Source of the DNA: Myxococcales bacterium
Lineage (GTDB): Bacteria; Myxococcota_A; Polyangia; Polyangiales; Polyangiaceae
Length of the DNA: 64,000 bases
Direction: 5' to 3'
Assembly: GCA_016703425.1 (NCBI GenBank)
Contig: JADJCA010000002.1
Coordinates: 1,116,001 to 1,180,000, forward strand
In this document: positions 1-8,669 of the stretch, piece by piece
Numbering within the stretch: position 1 is the first letter of the stretch
How the letters are laid out: every line of letters begins with the position of its first letter
Made by a program: the position numbers and the translations under genes
Notes under the pieces: model-generated
The model's input: the letters and a program-made list of their open reading frames with translations, nothing else
Told to the model about the DNA's origin: nothing
Databases searched by the model: none

Positions 1-1275
1 GACGATCGCGCCCTCGGGGAGCGTCATGAGAATGTTCTCTGCGTAGCGCTCGACGGTCGGCCGATGATGCTCGGGGAGCGCGAGGAGCGCGAACGTCGAC
101 GATGACGCGAGCGCCACGGCGAGCGCGATGCGCGCATAGAGCGGCCTTAGCGCGTCGAGCCATCCGTTGAAGGCCGATGCGACGAAGACGAACAAGAGCG
201 CCGCCGGCAAGAGATGAAACCGCTCGACGATGAGCGCCCCGACGCCCTTGGGCGGGATGTTGAAGCGCGCGACGAAGAGCGGCCCCGACACGACGATCGC
301 GAGAAGAAGTGCCAGGCGTGGACGACGGAGCGACGAGGCCGCTGGAAGGACGACGGCGCGAGCGACGAAGAGCGACGCCGCAAAGACGAGCGGCAGCGCG
401 ACGAAGGCGGTCATGAGGGTCTTGGCCAGGAACGTGAGTTGCGCCAGAGGCTCGCTCGCGCGGCCGCTGGCGCCGAGGCTCGTGGTGCCGTAGTCGCGAC
501 GCAGGAAGTGGTGCACGAGACCGGACCAAGTGCCTGTGTCACCCCAACCGATGACGTCGGCGCCGAGCGCGCCGCGGCCCGCGAGCCACGGATACGCGTA
601 AGGGAGAAGGCCCAGCGAGAACCCGAGAGTCGAGCCCACCACGAGGCGGGCGAGGCTTTGCGTCTCGCGAACGGCGGCGAGCAACGCCACGACGCCGAGC
701 GGAAACACGAGGACAATGGAGTGGTGGTGCGAGACGCCGAGGCCCGCCGAAAGCGCGAGGAGGAAGGCGCGCTCCGAGCCGCGGAAGCGCGCGGACGGTG
801 CCGCTAGCCAAGCGATGGCGAGCGCAAGGCACGCGTTGCCAACAAACACCTCGGGGTAGGTCGACAGGGCCCACGTGAGCGGCGACGCCGCAAAGAGCGC
901 GGTCACGAGGAGAGCCGCCCGCACGCTGGCGCCGTAGGCGACGCTCACGCGGAAGAGGAGCCACGCGGCGAGGCCTCCAAGGAGCGCCGCGGCCAGTGAC
1001 GCCTTGTGCGCCGCGCTCACGCTCGGGATCCACGCGAAGAGGGTCGCGAAGGCGCGCAGGTACAAGACGAAGAGCGGGTAGCCGGGCGGGTGCGCCACGC
1101 CACCGCTCAGCGAGAGCGCGGCGAACTCGCCGCCGTCACCGCCGAGGGCGCTCTTCGAGGCCGTGGCCATGTAGGCGCCCGTGGCTGCGACCCAGACGAA
1201 CGCTCCGGCGCGACGGAAACCGGCGGCGGTCGCGTCAGAGGCTTCGGCGCTCCGTTCCTCGCGGCGCTCGTTCAC
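1..1275 (-). CDS. DUF2723-family multi-pass membrane protein (3' end outside window)
   Basis: The frame stays open from a GTG at 1275 to the window edge (425 codons seen). The N-terminal part holds the DUF2723 signature GGDGGEFAALSLSGG followed by AHPPGYPLF (about residues 44-68). Several hydrophobic helices follow, as in bacterial relatives of TMEM260 and other C-type glycosyltransferases that use lipid-linked sugars. The acidic DGGE motif sits just after the first membrane segment, as expected for the catalytic loop. I infer a membrane glycosyltransferase of unknown substrate. The GTG lies 4 bases after the stop of the upstream gene, so the two are probably translated together. The start is chosen for that spacing, since no ATG precedes the signature. 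Confidence 0.8.
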   Translation of the reverse strand, partial: MNERREERSAEASDATAAGFRRAGAFVWVAATGAYMATASKSALGGDGGEFAALSLSGGVAHPPGYPLFVLYLRAFATLFAWIPSVSAAHKASLAAALLGGLAAWLLFRVSVAYGASVRAALLVTALFAASPLTWALSTYPEVFVGNACLALAIAWLAAPSARFRGSERAFLLALSAGLGVSHHHSIVLVFPLGVVALLAAVRETQSLARLVVGSTLGFSLGLLPYAYPWLAGRGALGADVIGWGDTGTWSGLVHHFLRRDYGTTSLGASGRASEPLAQLTFLAKTLMTAFVALPLVFAASLFVARAVVLPAASSLRRPRLALLLAIVVSGPLFVARFNIPPKGVGALIVERFHLLPAALLFVFVASAFNGWLDALRPLYARIALAVALASSSTFALLALPEHHRPTVERYAENILMTLPEGAIV

Positions 1276-1279
1276 TCGC

Positions 1280-2041
1280 TCAGTAGTACTGCCATTGGAG
1301 GATCGTCGACATGCCGAAGGTGGTGCGATCGCTGTAGAAGCCTGGGAAGGCCTCGAGCACCACGCCAACCCAGTGGTGGCCACGCGCGAAGAAGCCGAAG
1401 CCCGCGCGGCCCGTCATGGCGAACCCCGCTTCGAGCTTGGGCAAAGGTCCCGTCCGCTCGAAGAGCGGGCTGACGCCAAAGAGGCCAAGGCCAGCTCCAC
1501 CACCGACGAACACATGGTCGTTGACGAAGACCTGAATCGTGGGGCCGTAGAAGCCATTGAGAATCTGAACGAGATCGGAGTGCGAGCGAAGGGAGGCCCC
1601 CGCGCCCGCGATCTGCAGGCTCGGTGGCGCATCGACGAAGAAGCTCGTGCCAGCCATGCGAGCCGCGAGGGCAACGCGCGACGAGACGAAGCCGCCGAGC
1701 GAGAGCGAGAGCGGCGCCAGGCCGAAGCCGCCGTCGGCGGCGGGCGTGTTCGACACGGTCGTGTAAGAGGCGCCCACGCCGAGCTCGAGGGTGAAGCCCC
1801 GACGCTGAGGCCAACTCGGCGGCGGCGCCGGCTCGGCGACGTAGGCCGGTGGCGGCGGCGCGGGCGCGTTGGCGCTTGCGGGCGCGGGCGCTTCTGCCGC
1901 GGCCGGCGGCGCGCTCTCGACCGCGGCCGGCGTCGGTGCGGCGCTCGAGGGCAGCGGCGGCGGCGCGTCGGCCGCCGCGGCGAGGGAAGCGACGAGGGCA
2001 GCGGCGAGCGCGAACGGCAGGGAGAGCGTCATGCGAGCCAT
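1280..2041 (-). CDS. Exported Pro/Ala-rich protein, probable outer-membrane beta-barrel
   Basis: The chosen ATG gives MARMTLSLPFALAAALVASLAAAADA, a Sec signal peptide with an AxA-type cleavage site. An Ala/Pro-rich linker of about 55 residues follows, then about 170 residues of alternating polar and hydrophobic segments with many Gly and aromatics. The protein ends in WQYY, a C-terminal aromatic as in outer-membrane barrels. No enzyme motif is visible. An upstream in-frame codon at 2059 would only add residues ahead of the signal peptide. It is the first gene of a tight pair with the DUF2723 membrane protein. The barrel assignment rests on composition and the C-terminus, not on a recognised family. 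Confidence 0.7.
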   Translation of the reverse strand: MARMTLSLPFALAAALVASLAAAADAPPPLPSSAAPTPAAVESAPPAAAEAPAPASANAPAPPPPAYVAEPAPPPSWPQRRGFTLELGVGASYTTVSNTPAADGGFGLAPLSLSLGGFVSSRVALAARMAGTSFFVDAPPSLQIAGAGASLRSHSDLVQILNGFYGPTIQVFVNDHVFVGGGAGLGLFGVSPLFERTGPLPKLEAGFAMTGRAGFGFFARGHHWVGVVLEAFPGFYSDRTTFGMSTILQWQYY

Positions 2042-2190
2042 GGGCTTGGCGTAGCACAAGGACGCTCGCCGCTCCGCTCAATCCGTCGCGTCGTCGCCGT
2101 GTCCGAGGGCGGGAGTGGAGGCGGGGCGCAAAGCGGTGCCGACCGCCGAGGCGGCTGCCGCAGCTAGCGCCACGTGCATTCTGCATGCAC

Positions 2191-3630
2191 TCACAAAGCG
2201 CGACGGGGAGATGAGACCCGAAGGGGAATGACCTCCCCTTCGCCACCGCGGGCGCTCTCGCCGCGGAGCGTGCTCGGACGAACGTCATCGGGCGCGGCGT
2301 GCGCGATCGCCTTGCCCCCGACCGGCGCGTCACGCGGTCCGTTTCCCATGAAAGCCTTGGCGCCGTAGAACCCGTTCATCGCGAGGGCGAGTCGAAACGC
2401 CCCGGGACGAAGCTTCGCCGCCCGCGCGAGCCGCTCCGCCACGAGGCTCGGCGAAAACGCTCGGCGCCACATCGCGCGATGCGCACCAAGGAGCGCCTCG
2501 GGGCTCATGCGGGCAGGCCGAAACGCCACGTTGTACCCGTTGTAGTGGCCCCAATCACGATCGCGAAGGATGCGATCGCTGCGGAGGAGATCGTCGTAGA
2601 GCGGCGTGCCGCGAAACGGCGTCATGATGCTGAGGAACGGCACGTCGACGCCGATCGCATTGAGCCGGTCGGCCGTGTCGGCGATCGACGCCTCGGTTTG
2701 CGCGTCGAAGCCGGAGATGAACCCCGCCATCACCGCGATGCCGCGGTCGTGGAGCTTCTGGATGGCTCGCGCGTATTCGTTCACGTGGTTCTGCCGCTTG
2801 TCGACGCTCTCCAAGTTGACGGCGTCGAGGCTCTCGATGCCCAGGAAGATCCCGATGCAACCTGAGCGCTCCATGAGATCGAGCAGCTCATCGTCATGGG
2901 TGATGTCGATGGACGCTTGCGTGAGCCACTCGCGACCGAGCCCGCGCATGGCGCCGAGGAGCTCCTTCGCCCATCGCCGCTTGACGAGCAGGTTGTCGTC
3001 CCAGAACCAAGCGAGACGCTCGTGCCAAGGCGCGTCTTCTGGTGCCGTCGACAGGTCGCGCAGCACATCGTCGATGGGGCGGACGCGAAAGCCCGGATTC
3101 AAGTCGGGAACCGTGCAGAAGCGGCACGAAAAGGGGCACCCGCGCGTCGCCTGCAGCACGTGACGAACCACGAACGAGTCCTCGAGGAGGTCGTAGCGCG
3201 GCGTGGGCAATCCACGCATCGAGTGAGGCCCGCCTCGGTAGACGCGCTTCAGGCATCCGCGCGCCGCGTCCTCGAGCACCCGAGGCCAGATGTCGTCGGC
3301 CTCGCCGATGACCACGGCGTCGACGTGCTCGAGCGCCTCGTCAACCCAATAGGAGACGTGAGGCCCGCCGGCCACGACGGGCAGGCCGCGCGCGCGTGCT
3401 CGGTCGGCGTGCGCGTAGGCCGAGCGGGCGAAGCCGGAGAAGAACGAGAGCGCGAGCAGGTCCGCGTTCCCGTCGTCGGGCACGGCGCGCACCTGCTCAT
3501 GAACGAGCTCAACGGAGTGCTCTTGGGGCGTGAGAGCCGCGAGGTGGATCCCGGTGATGGGAGGTACGAAGTCGACCCCATGACCGCGGCGGTAGCGAGG
3601 CTGGTAGGCCACGACGATGCGCACCTTCAT
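2191..3630 (-). CDS. B12-binding-type radical SAM protein
   Basis: 479 residues starting with ATG. Residues 1-150 look like the cobalamin-binding (Rossmann-like) half of this superfamily, with PPITGIHLAALTP near the start and VVAGGPHVSYW then VVIGEAD (about 85-112). The radical SAM core follows, with the 4Fe-4S motif at Cys165, Cys169 and Cys172 in the context TRGCPFSCRFC. Radical SAM enzymes of this class cleave S-adenosylmethionine and often methylate or rearrange complex lipids and antibiotics; the substrate here cannot be told. The last 40 residues are charged and non-conserved in appearance. It stands alone, in the same direction as the neighbouring genes but with about 90-150 bp gaps on each side. 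Confidence 0.9.
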   Translation of the reverse strand: MKVRIVVAYQPRYRRGHGVDFVPPITGIHLAALTPQEHSVELVHEQVRAVPDDGNADLLALSFFSGFARSAYAHADRARARGLPVVAGGPHVSYWVDEALEHVDAVVIGEADDIWPRVLEDAARGCLKRVYRGGPHSMRGLPTPRYDLLEDSFVVRHVLQATRGCPFSCRFCTVPDLNPGFRVRPIDDVLRDLSTAPEDAPWHERLAWFWDDNLLVKRRWAKELLGAMRGLGREWLTQASIDITHDDELLDLMERSGCIGIFLGIESLDAVNLESVDKRQNHVNEYARAIQKLHDRGIAVMAGFISGFDAQTEASIADTADRLNAIGVDVPFLSIMTPFRGTPLYDDLLRSDRILRDRDWGHYNGYNVAFRPARMSPEALLGAHRAMWRRAFSPSLVAERLARAAKLRPGAFRLALAMNGFYGAKAFMGNGPRDAPVGGKAIAHAAPDDVRPSTLRGESARGGEGEVIPLRVSSPRRAL

Positions 3631-3716
3631 GACTGACCACTAACGCGCGCAGGGTTGCTTCTCTTCCGCGGCGCGCGCTCAAGGTAACACGCGCGCCTCG
3701 CCTCGGGCCGCGTGGC

Positions 3717-4298
3717 TCAGGTGTAGACAGCCTGCGTCGAAATCGCGATGAGCTTGCCCGTCGTCCGCGAGATGCCCACGTAGACGTAGACCACGGGGCC
3801 GTCTTCGTCCTGATCACCGGACGCGTTGGTGCCGAAGGTGTAGCCCACGACGCCGCGAAGCTGCTCCTTCATGTATTTGACCGCGAGGCCAGCCTGCCTT
3901 GCATCCCGCTCATCGGGATCGGTCAGGGCAGCGTCGGCGAGCACGTCCGCCAAGGAGAGCTTCTCAGCGCGGCAGGTGCGCTTGCTGATGTCGCGCTCAG
4001 CCTGGGTCTGGATCTCTGCCTTGAGACGCGTGCGCAGCACCGTCGACGTGAGCTTGCGTGCACCACCGCTGTCGGCCTCGAAGACGGTGTACGGATAGTC
4101 GCCTTCGCTCATGAAGACCACGTCGCGAAGGAGGTCCGTGAGCTTCGCCTTGATTTGCGCGTCGCTCTCCTGGTTGCGGCGTTCGAGGGCGCCTTCGGCG
4201 GTCTCCGCGCCGCTCGCCTCTTCGCCTTGCCCAGAAGCGCAGCCCTGAAGGCAAGCGACAGCACCCATGACAGCAACCCAGGTACCCCATCGATTCAT
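3717..4298 (-). CDS. Small secreted lipoprotein, function unknown
   Basis: The ATG at 4298 has a GAGG Shine-Dalgarno sequence at 4307-4310, eight bases upstream, which decides this start over the in-frame GTG/ATG at 4307 and 4304. The protein (193 aa) begins with a signal peptide ending in the lipobox LQGC. An acidic Glu/Ala linker follows, then a mixed alpha/beta domain with two Lys/Arg-rich helices and a final beta stretch PVVYVYVGISRTTGKLI. No catalytic motif is recognised. It is probably anchored to the inner leaflet of the outer membrane. It is transcribed away from the large lipoprotein at 4639. Confidence 0.75.
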   Translation of the reverse strand: MNRWGTWVAVMGAVACLQGCASGQGEEASGAETAEGALERRNQESDAQIKAKLTDLLRDVVFMSEGDYPYTVFEADSGGARKLTSTVLRTRLKAEIQTQAERDISKRTCRAEKLSLADVLADAALTDPDERDARQAGLAVKYMKEQLRGVVGYTFGTNASGDQDEDGPVVYVYVGISRTTGKLIAISTQAVYT

Positions 4299-4303
4299 CG
4301 TCA

Positions 4304-4555
4304 TCACCTCGTGCCGGCGACGTAAGCGAGGAGCGTGCCGAGAGCGACCTCATCAGATTTCCCGGCGGGGTGAGAGCACGTCACACGTCCGTCACGGTCG
4401 ACGGTGACTCTCGGATCCACGATCGGATCACGCCGAGGTGAGCGCGCCAGGGTCGCGAGGGGAGCCAATCCGTCGCTGTCGCTCGCGCGAGACGGTGGCG
4501 GAAGGCGATCCACACCCCCATCGGCCCACGCGGCGGATCTTTCCAGCAGCGTCAC
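4304..4555 (-). CDS. Possible small ORF upstream of lipoprotein; otherwise divergent promoter region
   Basis: The 340-bp interval between the divergent genes at 4298 and 4639 contains an open minus-strand frame that ends at 4304, inside the ribosome-binding region of the lipoprotein gene (its TGA precedes the ATG by 6 bases). From a GTG at 4555 it would encode about 83 residues ending in a plausible segment, SDEVALGTLLAYVAGTR. The arrangement suggests translational coupling, but the protein has no recognisable domain and high-GC DNA gives many such frames. The interval must also hold two promoters. No clear operator or hairpin is visible. Confidence 0.3.
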   Translation of the reverse strand: MTLLERSAAWADGGVDRLPPPSRASDSDGLAPLATLARSPRRDPIVDPRVTVDRDGRVTCSHPAGKSDEVALGTLLAYVAGTR

Positions 4556-4638
4556 CGGTGAGACAAGGAATCGGTCACTTGCGGGCGCCTCGCGCCGCGA
4601 CGCTCCGTGGGCACGACGTGTGCGATGCACCTCTCGCC

Positions 4639-6843
4639 ATGAAAAAGTCGCTGCCCCGTTTCGCGATCGTCGTCGCCATGCTCACAGCTTTTGCCCCCGG
4701 CTGCTCATCGGGAACAGAAGCCGAGGAAGAAGACTCGGAAGACGCGCTCACGGACGCGAGCAAAGAAGGTCAATGGGTCGTCGACCTCGCGAAGGTCACG
4801 CAGCAGTACTGCGGAGGCACCGCGTGCACGTCGCCCCAGTTCTTCGGCTTCGACGCGAGCAGCATGCAAGGGCTGCCACCCAACGCGGGCGTCGTGTGGG
4901 ATCAGGCCTTCGCCTATGACCTCAACAAGCAGCCAATCGCGAAGGACAAGAAGTACTTGGCGGTGAAGAACGGCAGCGCGCTCGACGGCCCGACGGGCAA
5001 GCGCATCAACATCATCCCGTTGCTCAAGAACACCGACCCGTCGAAGCAAAAGCACATCATCGAGTGGCTCGAGGACGGCGACGTCCTCTCGTACTTTCAT
5101 CCTGAATACCTCCGGGCCGACACGCTGAACGAGCGTCGCGCGAGCCACGTCGCCATGCACTACGAGGTCGAGGTCGGTGGCAAGACTCACGTCCACCACA
5201 TCGACAACCCGAACAACTACGGCCCCCGCTACAACCACCCGCCGTCGAAGCAGATGCCCTTCCACGTGTTCCGCTACCGTCCCAAGGGGATGGCCGCCGA
5301 GACCTCGAAGAAGTTTGGTCTCTCGGCGCGCAACTGGGGCCTCATCACCGACGACATCTCGCCGTTCGCGAGCTTCCACGATCTGCGCCTCACCAACGTC
5401 GACGACCTCGACAAGAAGTTCTTCAAGCCGGCGCTCCTGGGCCAGAACATCGATCAGCTCTATTGCTCGGGCCTCGCCTACGCGAACCTCAACCTCGGCG
5501 TGAACTACCCCCTCAACGCAGCCACGCTCGGCGCAGACTGGAGCGGTTTTCTCTCCCGCTCCTTTGCCCGCGCCGAGTCCGGCGGCAGCGTCAGCGGCTC
5601 CGACCTCGTCGCCGCCGAAGAGCTCCGGGCGCCAAAGCGGGCGCTCGTCTTCGAGCCCTTCACCCCCAGCGACATGATGACGGCGTGGCTCGACAACACC
5701 TTCCAGAACCTCCCGGTGCCGGTGCGAAAGGCCATCGCGAGCCAACCGCAGACCCATCAGTCCATCGCAGGCGGCTTCTCGGCGCTCCGGTTCAGCGACC
5801 AAGCCGAAAAGGGCGGCTCCGCCGCGACGCCCGCGACGGGCACGTCGCAAGCGGTGGCGACGGCGAACAACGTCAAGGTGTGGAGCGAGGCCTACGGTCT
5901 CACCCCCGAAGCCACGGCGGCGTTCGTCGCCGACGCGACGCGACGCCTCGACACACCGGCGGGGCCGAAGTCCCTCGCGGACCTGGTCCGCGAATCGGGC
6001 ATCGACACGGCGAAGCTCAGCCCCATGCAGGTGCTCCGCGCCCTCGAGGTCAAGTACGTCAAAAACCAGTACACGCCGCCGCGCATCTGGCTCGACGAGG
6101 CCGACCGCGCCGACTCGCCCATGGTCTACGTGGGGACGGTCCTTCACTGCGAGCTGCTCTCGGCGGCCGACGGCTCGAACGCCGACGCGTGCGCCGACGG
6201 CGATCGCGGCACGAGCGAGTTCTCTGAAGGGGCAGCCGACACGTCGACGTACCCGCACTACTTGGTGAGGAACGGCGGGGAGCGGACCCACCGGCGCTTC
6301 GACAGCACACCGGGCCCCGAGACGATGGGCCAAGGCACGACGGTCAGCGTGCGCGCGACGGCGGCCGACGTCTCCGACGTGCTCTTCTTGTTTCACACGC
6401 CCGAGATGTACGCGGGGCAGGCGACGGAGCTGCGCTCGCTGGAGATGATGGCCTACGACGGTCGGTGCACCGAACTGGCCAGCGAAGGCAAGAGCTGCGC
6501 GCCGGAGCAGGGCATCGTCCTCGATCCGAAGGCCTTCGCCGCGCAAGGCACCATCGAAGATCGTCCGTTCCGGTTCCCGATCTTAGGCGAAGGCGGCGTC
6601 TGCCGGATCCAAGACGCGGACACCATGCTCTGCCCCGTGGCCGAGCGCTCGGGCCAAGGCTGGCGCACCGTGGGCGAAAAGGCCGTGTCACGAAGGGGTC
6701 GCGGTCTGGTCGCCTCGACGATGATCGACCTGGCCGCCAAGACGGAACCGGCCGCGTCACTCGCGAACGCCGACCGCTGCACCCAGTGCAGCACCGGCGG
6801 CGCGCACTTCAACAACTGGCACGTCGCCATTCGAAACGAGTGA
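4639..6843 (+). CDS. Large lipoprotein with possible permuted papain-like (YiiX/NlpC-type) fold
   Basis: The start is placed at the ATG giving MKKSLPRFAIVVAMLTAFAPGC, a clear lipoprotein signal peptide with the acylated Cys near residue 22; the open frame before it has no signal features. The protein is 734 aa with an acidic linker after the lipobox. Around residues 147-170 it has GDVLSYFHPE and then SHVAMHYEV, and at about 276 YCSGLAYANLNLG. This GD...H...C order is that of circularly permuted papain-like amidases such as YiiX and LRAT-like proteins. The fold is an inference. The C-terminal 300 residues are unassigned and Cys-containing. A shorter lipoprotein at 46964 shares the GDVLxxFxPE segment. 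Confidence 0.75.
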   Translation: MKKSLPRFAIVVAMLTAFAPGCSSGTEAEEEDSEDALTDASKEGQWVVDLAKVTQQYCGGTACTSPQFFGFDASSMQGLPPNAGVVWDQAFAYDLNKQPIAKDKKYLAVKNGSALDGPTGKRINIIPLLKNTDPSKQKHIIEWLEDGDVLSYFHPEYLRADTLNERRASHVAMHYEVEVGGKTHVHHIDNPNNYGPRYNHPPSKQMPFHVFRYRPKGMAAETSKKFGLSARNWGLITDDISPFASFHDLRLTNVDDLDKKFFKPALLGQNIDQLYCSGLAYANLNLGVNYPLNAATLGADWSGFLSRSFARAESGGSVSGSDLVAAEELRAPKRALVFEPFTPSDMMTAWLDNTFQNLPVPVRKAIASQPQTHQSIAGGFSALRFSDQAEKGGSAATPATGTSQAVATANNVKVWSEAYGLTPEATAAFVADATRRLDTPAGPKSLADLVRESGIDTAKLSPMQVLRALEVKYVKNQYTPPRIWLDEADRADSPMVYVGTVLHCELLSAADGSNADACADGDRGTSEFSEGAADTSTYPHYLVRNGGERTHRRFDSTPGPETMGQGTTVSVRATAADVSDVLFLFHTPEMYAGQATELRSLEMMAYDGRCTELASEGKSCAPEQGIVLDPKAFAAQGTIEDRPFRFPILGEGGVCRIQDADTMLCPVAERSGQGWRTVGEKAVSRRGRGLVASTMIDLAAKTEPAASLANADRCTQCSTGGAHFNNWHVAIRNE

Positions 6844-7134
6844 CGAGCTCGGGGCATCGCATTCAGTCGAAGGTGGCTCGTGTAGCGCACGGGGAACACC
6901 GCTTCGAATGAGCTGTGCGGTGCGGCGATTCAGGTGGACAGGCGATCCTCGGCGCTGGATCGGAAGTGCCGTGGTCCACGGGCGCTCCCGCCCGAGAGGG
7001 AGCGTGTGAGGGCACGCCGCGCCCGCAAGACGCACGAAGCGGGGGTGAACGCGTTGCCGTGACCCTCTGCTTCGATCGGAAAAGACCTGCGGCGGTCGAC
7101 CGTAAACGGCACACCGATTGCTCACCGGCACGGC

Positions 7135-8622
7135 ATGCCCCCGACCTTACGCTCTCGTGCGACCGCCCTCCTGGGCCTTTTTGCCGTCATGGCGCTCGCT
7201 GGTTGCGCTCCCGCAGACGAGGTCGTGCCGGATTCGGAAGGGTCCGCGGTGACCTCGACCGCGACTGGCGAGCAGCTCTGGAGCGACTCGCAGACGACGG
7301 TCTTCAACGAGAAGACGCATGCCATCTCGATCAAGCTCAACAGGGCTACGTGGGAGCAACTTCACAACGACGAGAGCGCGAACGGGTGCGTCAAGGGCGA
7401 CGACGTCAAATGGTGGCACGCACGAGGCTTCACGGTGGACGGCAAGGAGTTCCCCGATGCGGCCATCAAGGTGAAGGGCAACACGTCGCGCTGCGTGCCT
7501 CGCTTGCAGTTCTCCGTTCGCCTCGACAAGACCAAGGGCGTCTTCACGAAGACCGGGCGTGGCGTCGAAGAGCTTCAATTCGACGCGCCGACGAAGCGCC
7601 TGCTCGAGGAGAGAACCCTCGCCGGAATGACCTCCTTCAGCCTGCGTCGAAGCGCCAACGACTCGAGCGCAAAGGACGACTATCAGCAGGGCATGCTCGC
7701 GCGTGAGTCGGTAGCGACGTGGGCGATGGCGCAGACAGAGGACGTCCGCCGCACGACGAAGCGCGGCGCCCCCGTCTACCGAACGGCCTACACGACCGTC
7801 GAGTTTCGCCTTTGCGATGGCGACCGTGACAGCGCGTGCGCGGGCGCAGGAAACTTCACGCGCGCCTACCTCATCGCGGAGGACATCAACCCGGACTTCT
7901 TCAAGCAGCGCTACGACGACAGTGAGCCGACGGCCTTCAGCATGAGCCTCGGATGTGCGCTCAAGCTCGACGGCCAGGGCAAACACGCGTGGAGCGCGAA
8001 GTGCCTCGAGCCCGAGTTCGTCGACGGGAAGAAGTGGAAGAGCGACGACGCCGGCGCGGTCCAGGCGGCGGCGGCCATGTTCGACGGGCCGAACGGGCTC
8101 GTGACCCGACTTCAGGCGGCCCGCTCGAAGGAAGACGTCGAGCAGGTCGTCGAGTTGGACAGCATCCTCAACTACGCAGCCGGCGCGACGGTCACGGGGC
8201 ACTGGGACAGCGCCTACGGCAACTTCAACAACGACGTCCTCTATTTCAACAAGTCGACCAAGCGCTGGCGAATCGTTACCTGGGACATGGACAACACCTT
8301 CGACTTCGACAACGCCATGGGCGCGCCCTCGAGGAGCTACTCCTACAAGGACGGCGAGGGCCACCGCGCGCTCTTCGACCGCATATTCGCGATTCCCGAA
8401 GTGGACGGGCTCCTCAAGCAACGCATCCGCGACTACCTCGCTCGGCTGCACATCAACCGGGATTCAGGACCGCTCCACGCGAGGCTCGCTACGACCGTCG
8501 CGACGGTCAAGTCGCTCAACGACAAGCTCCACCCAGCGGAGACACAGAACCTCGCGCTGTCGCGCGAGATGGGAGACTACGCGCGTGTGCGCTTCGACGA
8601 GCTGACGAGGCAGGTCCGCTAG
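7135..8622 (+). CDS. CotH-kinase family lipoprotein
   Basis: 495 aa. The first 24 residues are a lipoprotein signal peptide with lipobox LAGC. The body matches the CotH kinase family: early strands with ISIKLNRATWEQLH, then AIKVKGNTSR (the family's GNS/GNT segment), a middle part LIAEDINPDFFKQRY, and the catalytic region near residues 350-390 with GHWDSAYGNFNNDVLYF and IVTWDMDNTFDFDN. CotH of Bacillus phosphorylates spore-coat proteins. Family members in other bacteria are surface or secreted proteins of less clear target. As a lipoprotein it would act outside the cytoplasm. It lies between two other secreted-protein genes in the same direction, with a 290-bp upstream gap likely holding its promoter. 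Confidence 0.88.
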   Translation: MPPTLRSRATALLGLFAVMALAGCAPADEVVPDSEGSAVTSTATGEQLWSDSQTTVFNEKTHAISIKLNRATWEQLHNDESANGCVKGDDVKWWHARGFTVDGKEFPDAAIKVKGNTSRCVPRLQFSVRLDKTKGVFTKTGRGVEELQFDAPTKRLLEERTLAGMTSFSLRRSANDSSAKDDYQQGMLARESVATWAMAQTEDVRRTTKRGAPVYRTAYTTVEFRLCDGDRDSACAGAGNFTRAYLIAEDINPDFFKQRYDDSEPTAFSMSLGCALKLDGQGKHAWSAKCLEPEFVDGKKWKSDDAGAVQAAAAMFDGPNGLVTRLQAARSKEDVEQVVELDSILNYAAGATVTGHWDSAYGNFNNDVLYFNKSTKRWRIVTWDMDNTFDFDNAMGAPSRSYSYKDGEGHRALFDRIFAIPEVDGLLKQRIRDYLARLHINRDSGPLHARLATTVATVKSLNDKLHPAETQNLALSREMGDYARVRFDELTRQVR

Positions 8623-8669
8623 CGGAGGCCCGCTGGCCACTCCACGCACTGCGTGCTAAGCGACGCGGA

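Noticed and set aside
4705..6546. 613-codon open frame on the minus strand
   Set aside because: It is antisense to the lipoprotein at 4639, rich in Arg/Val/Glu with no domain, as expected for the shadow of a GC-rich gene.
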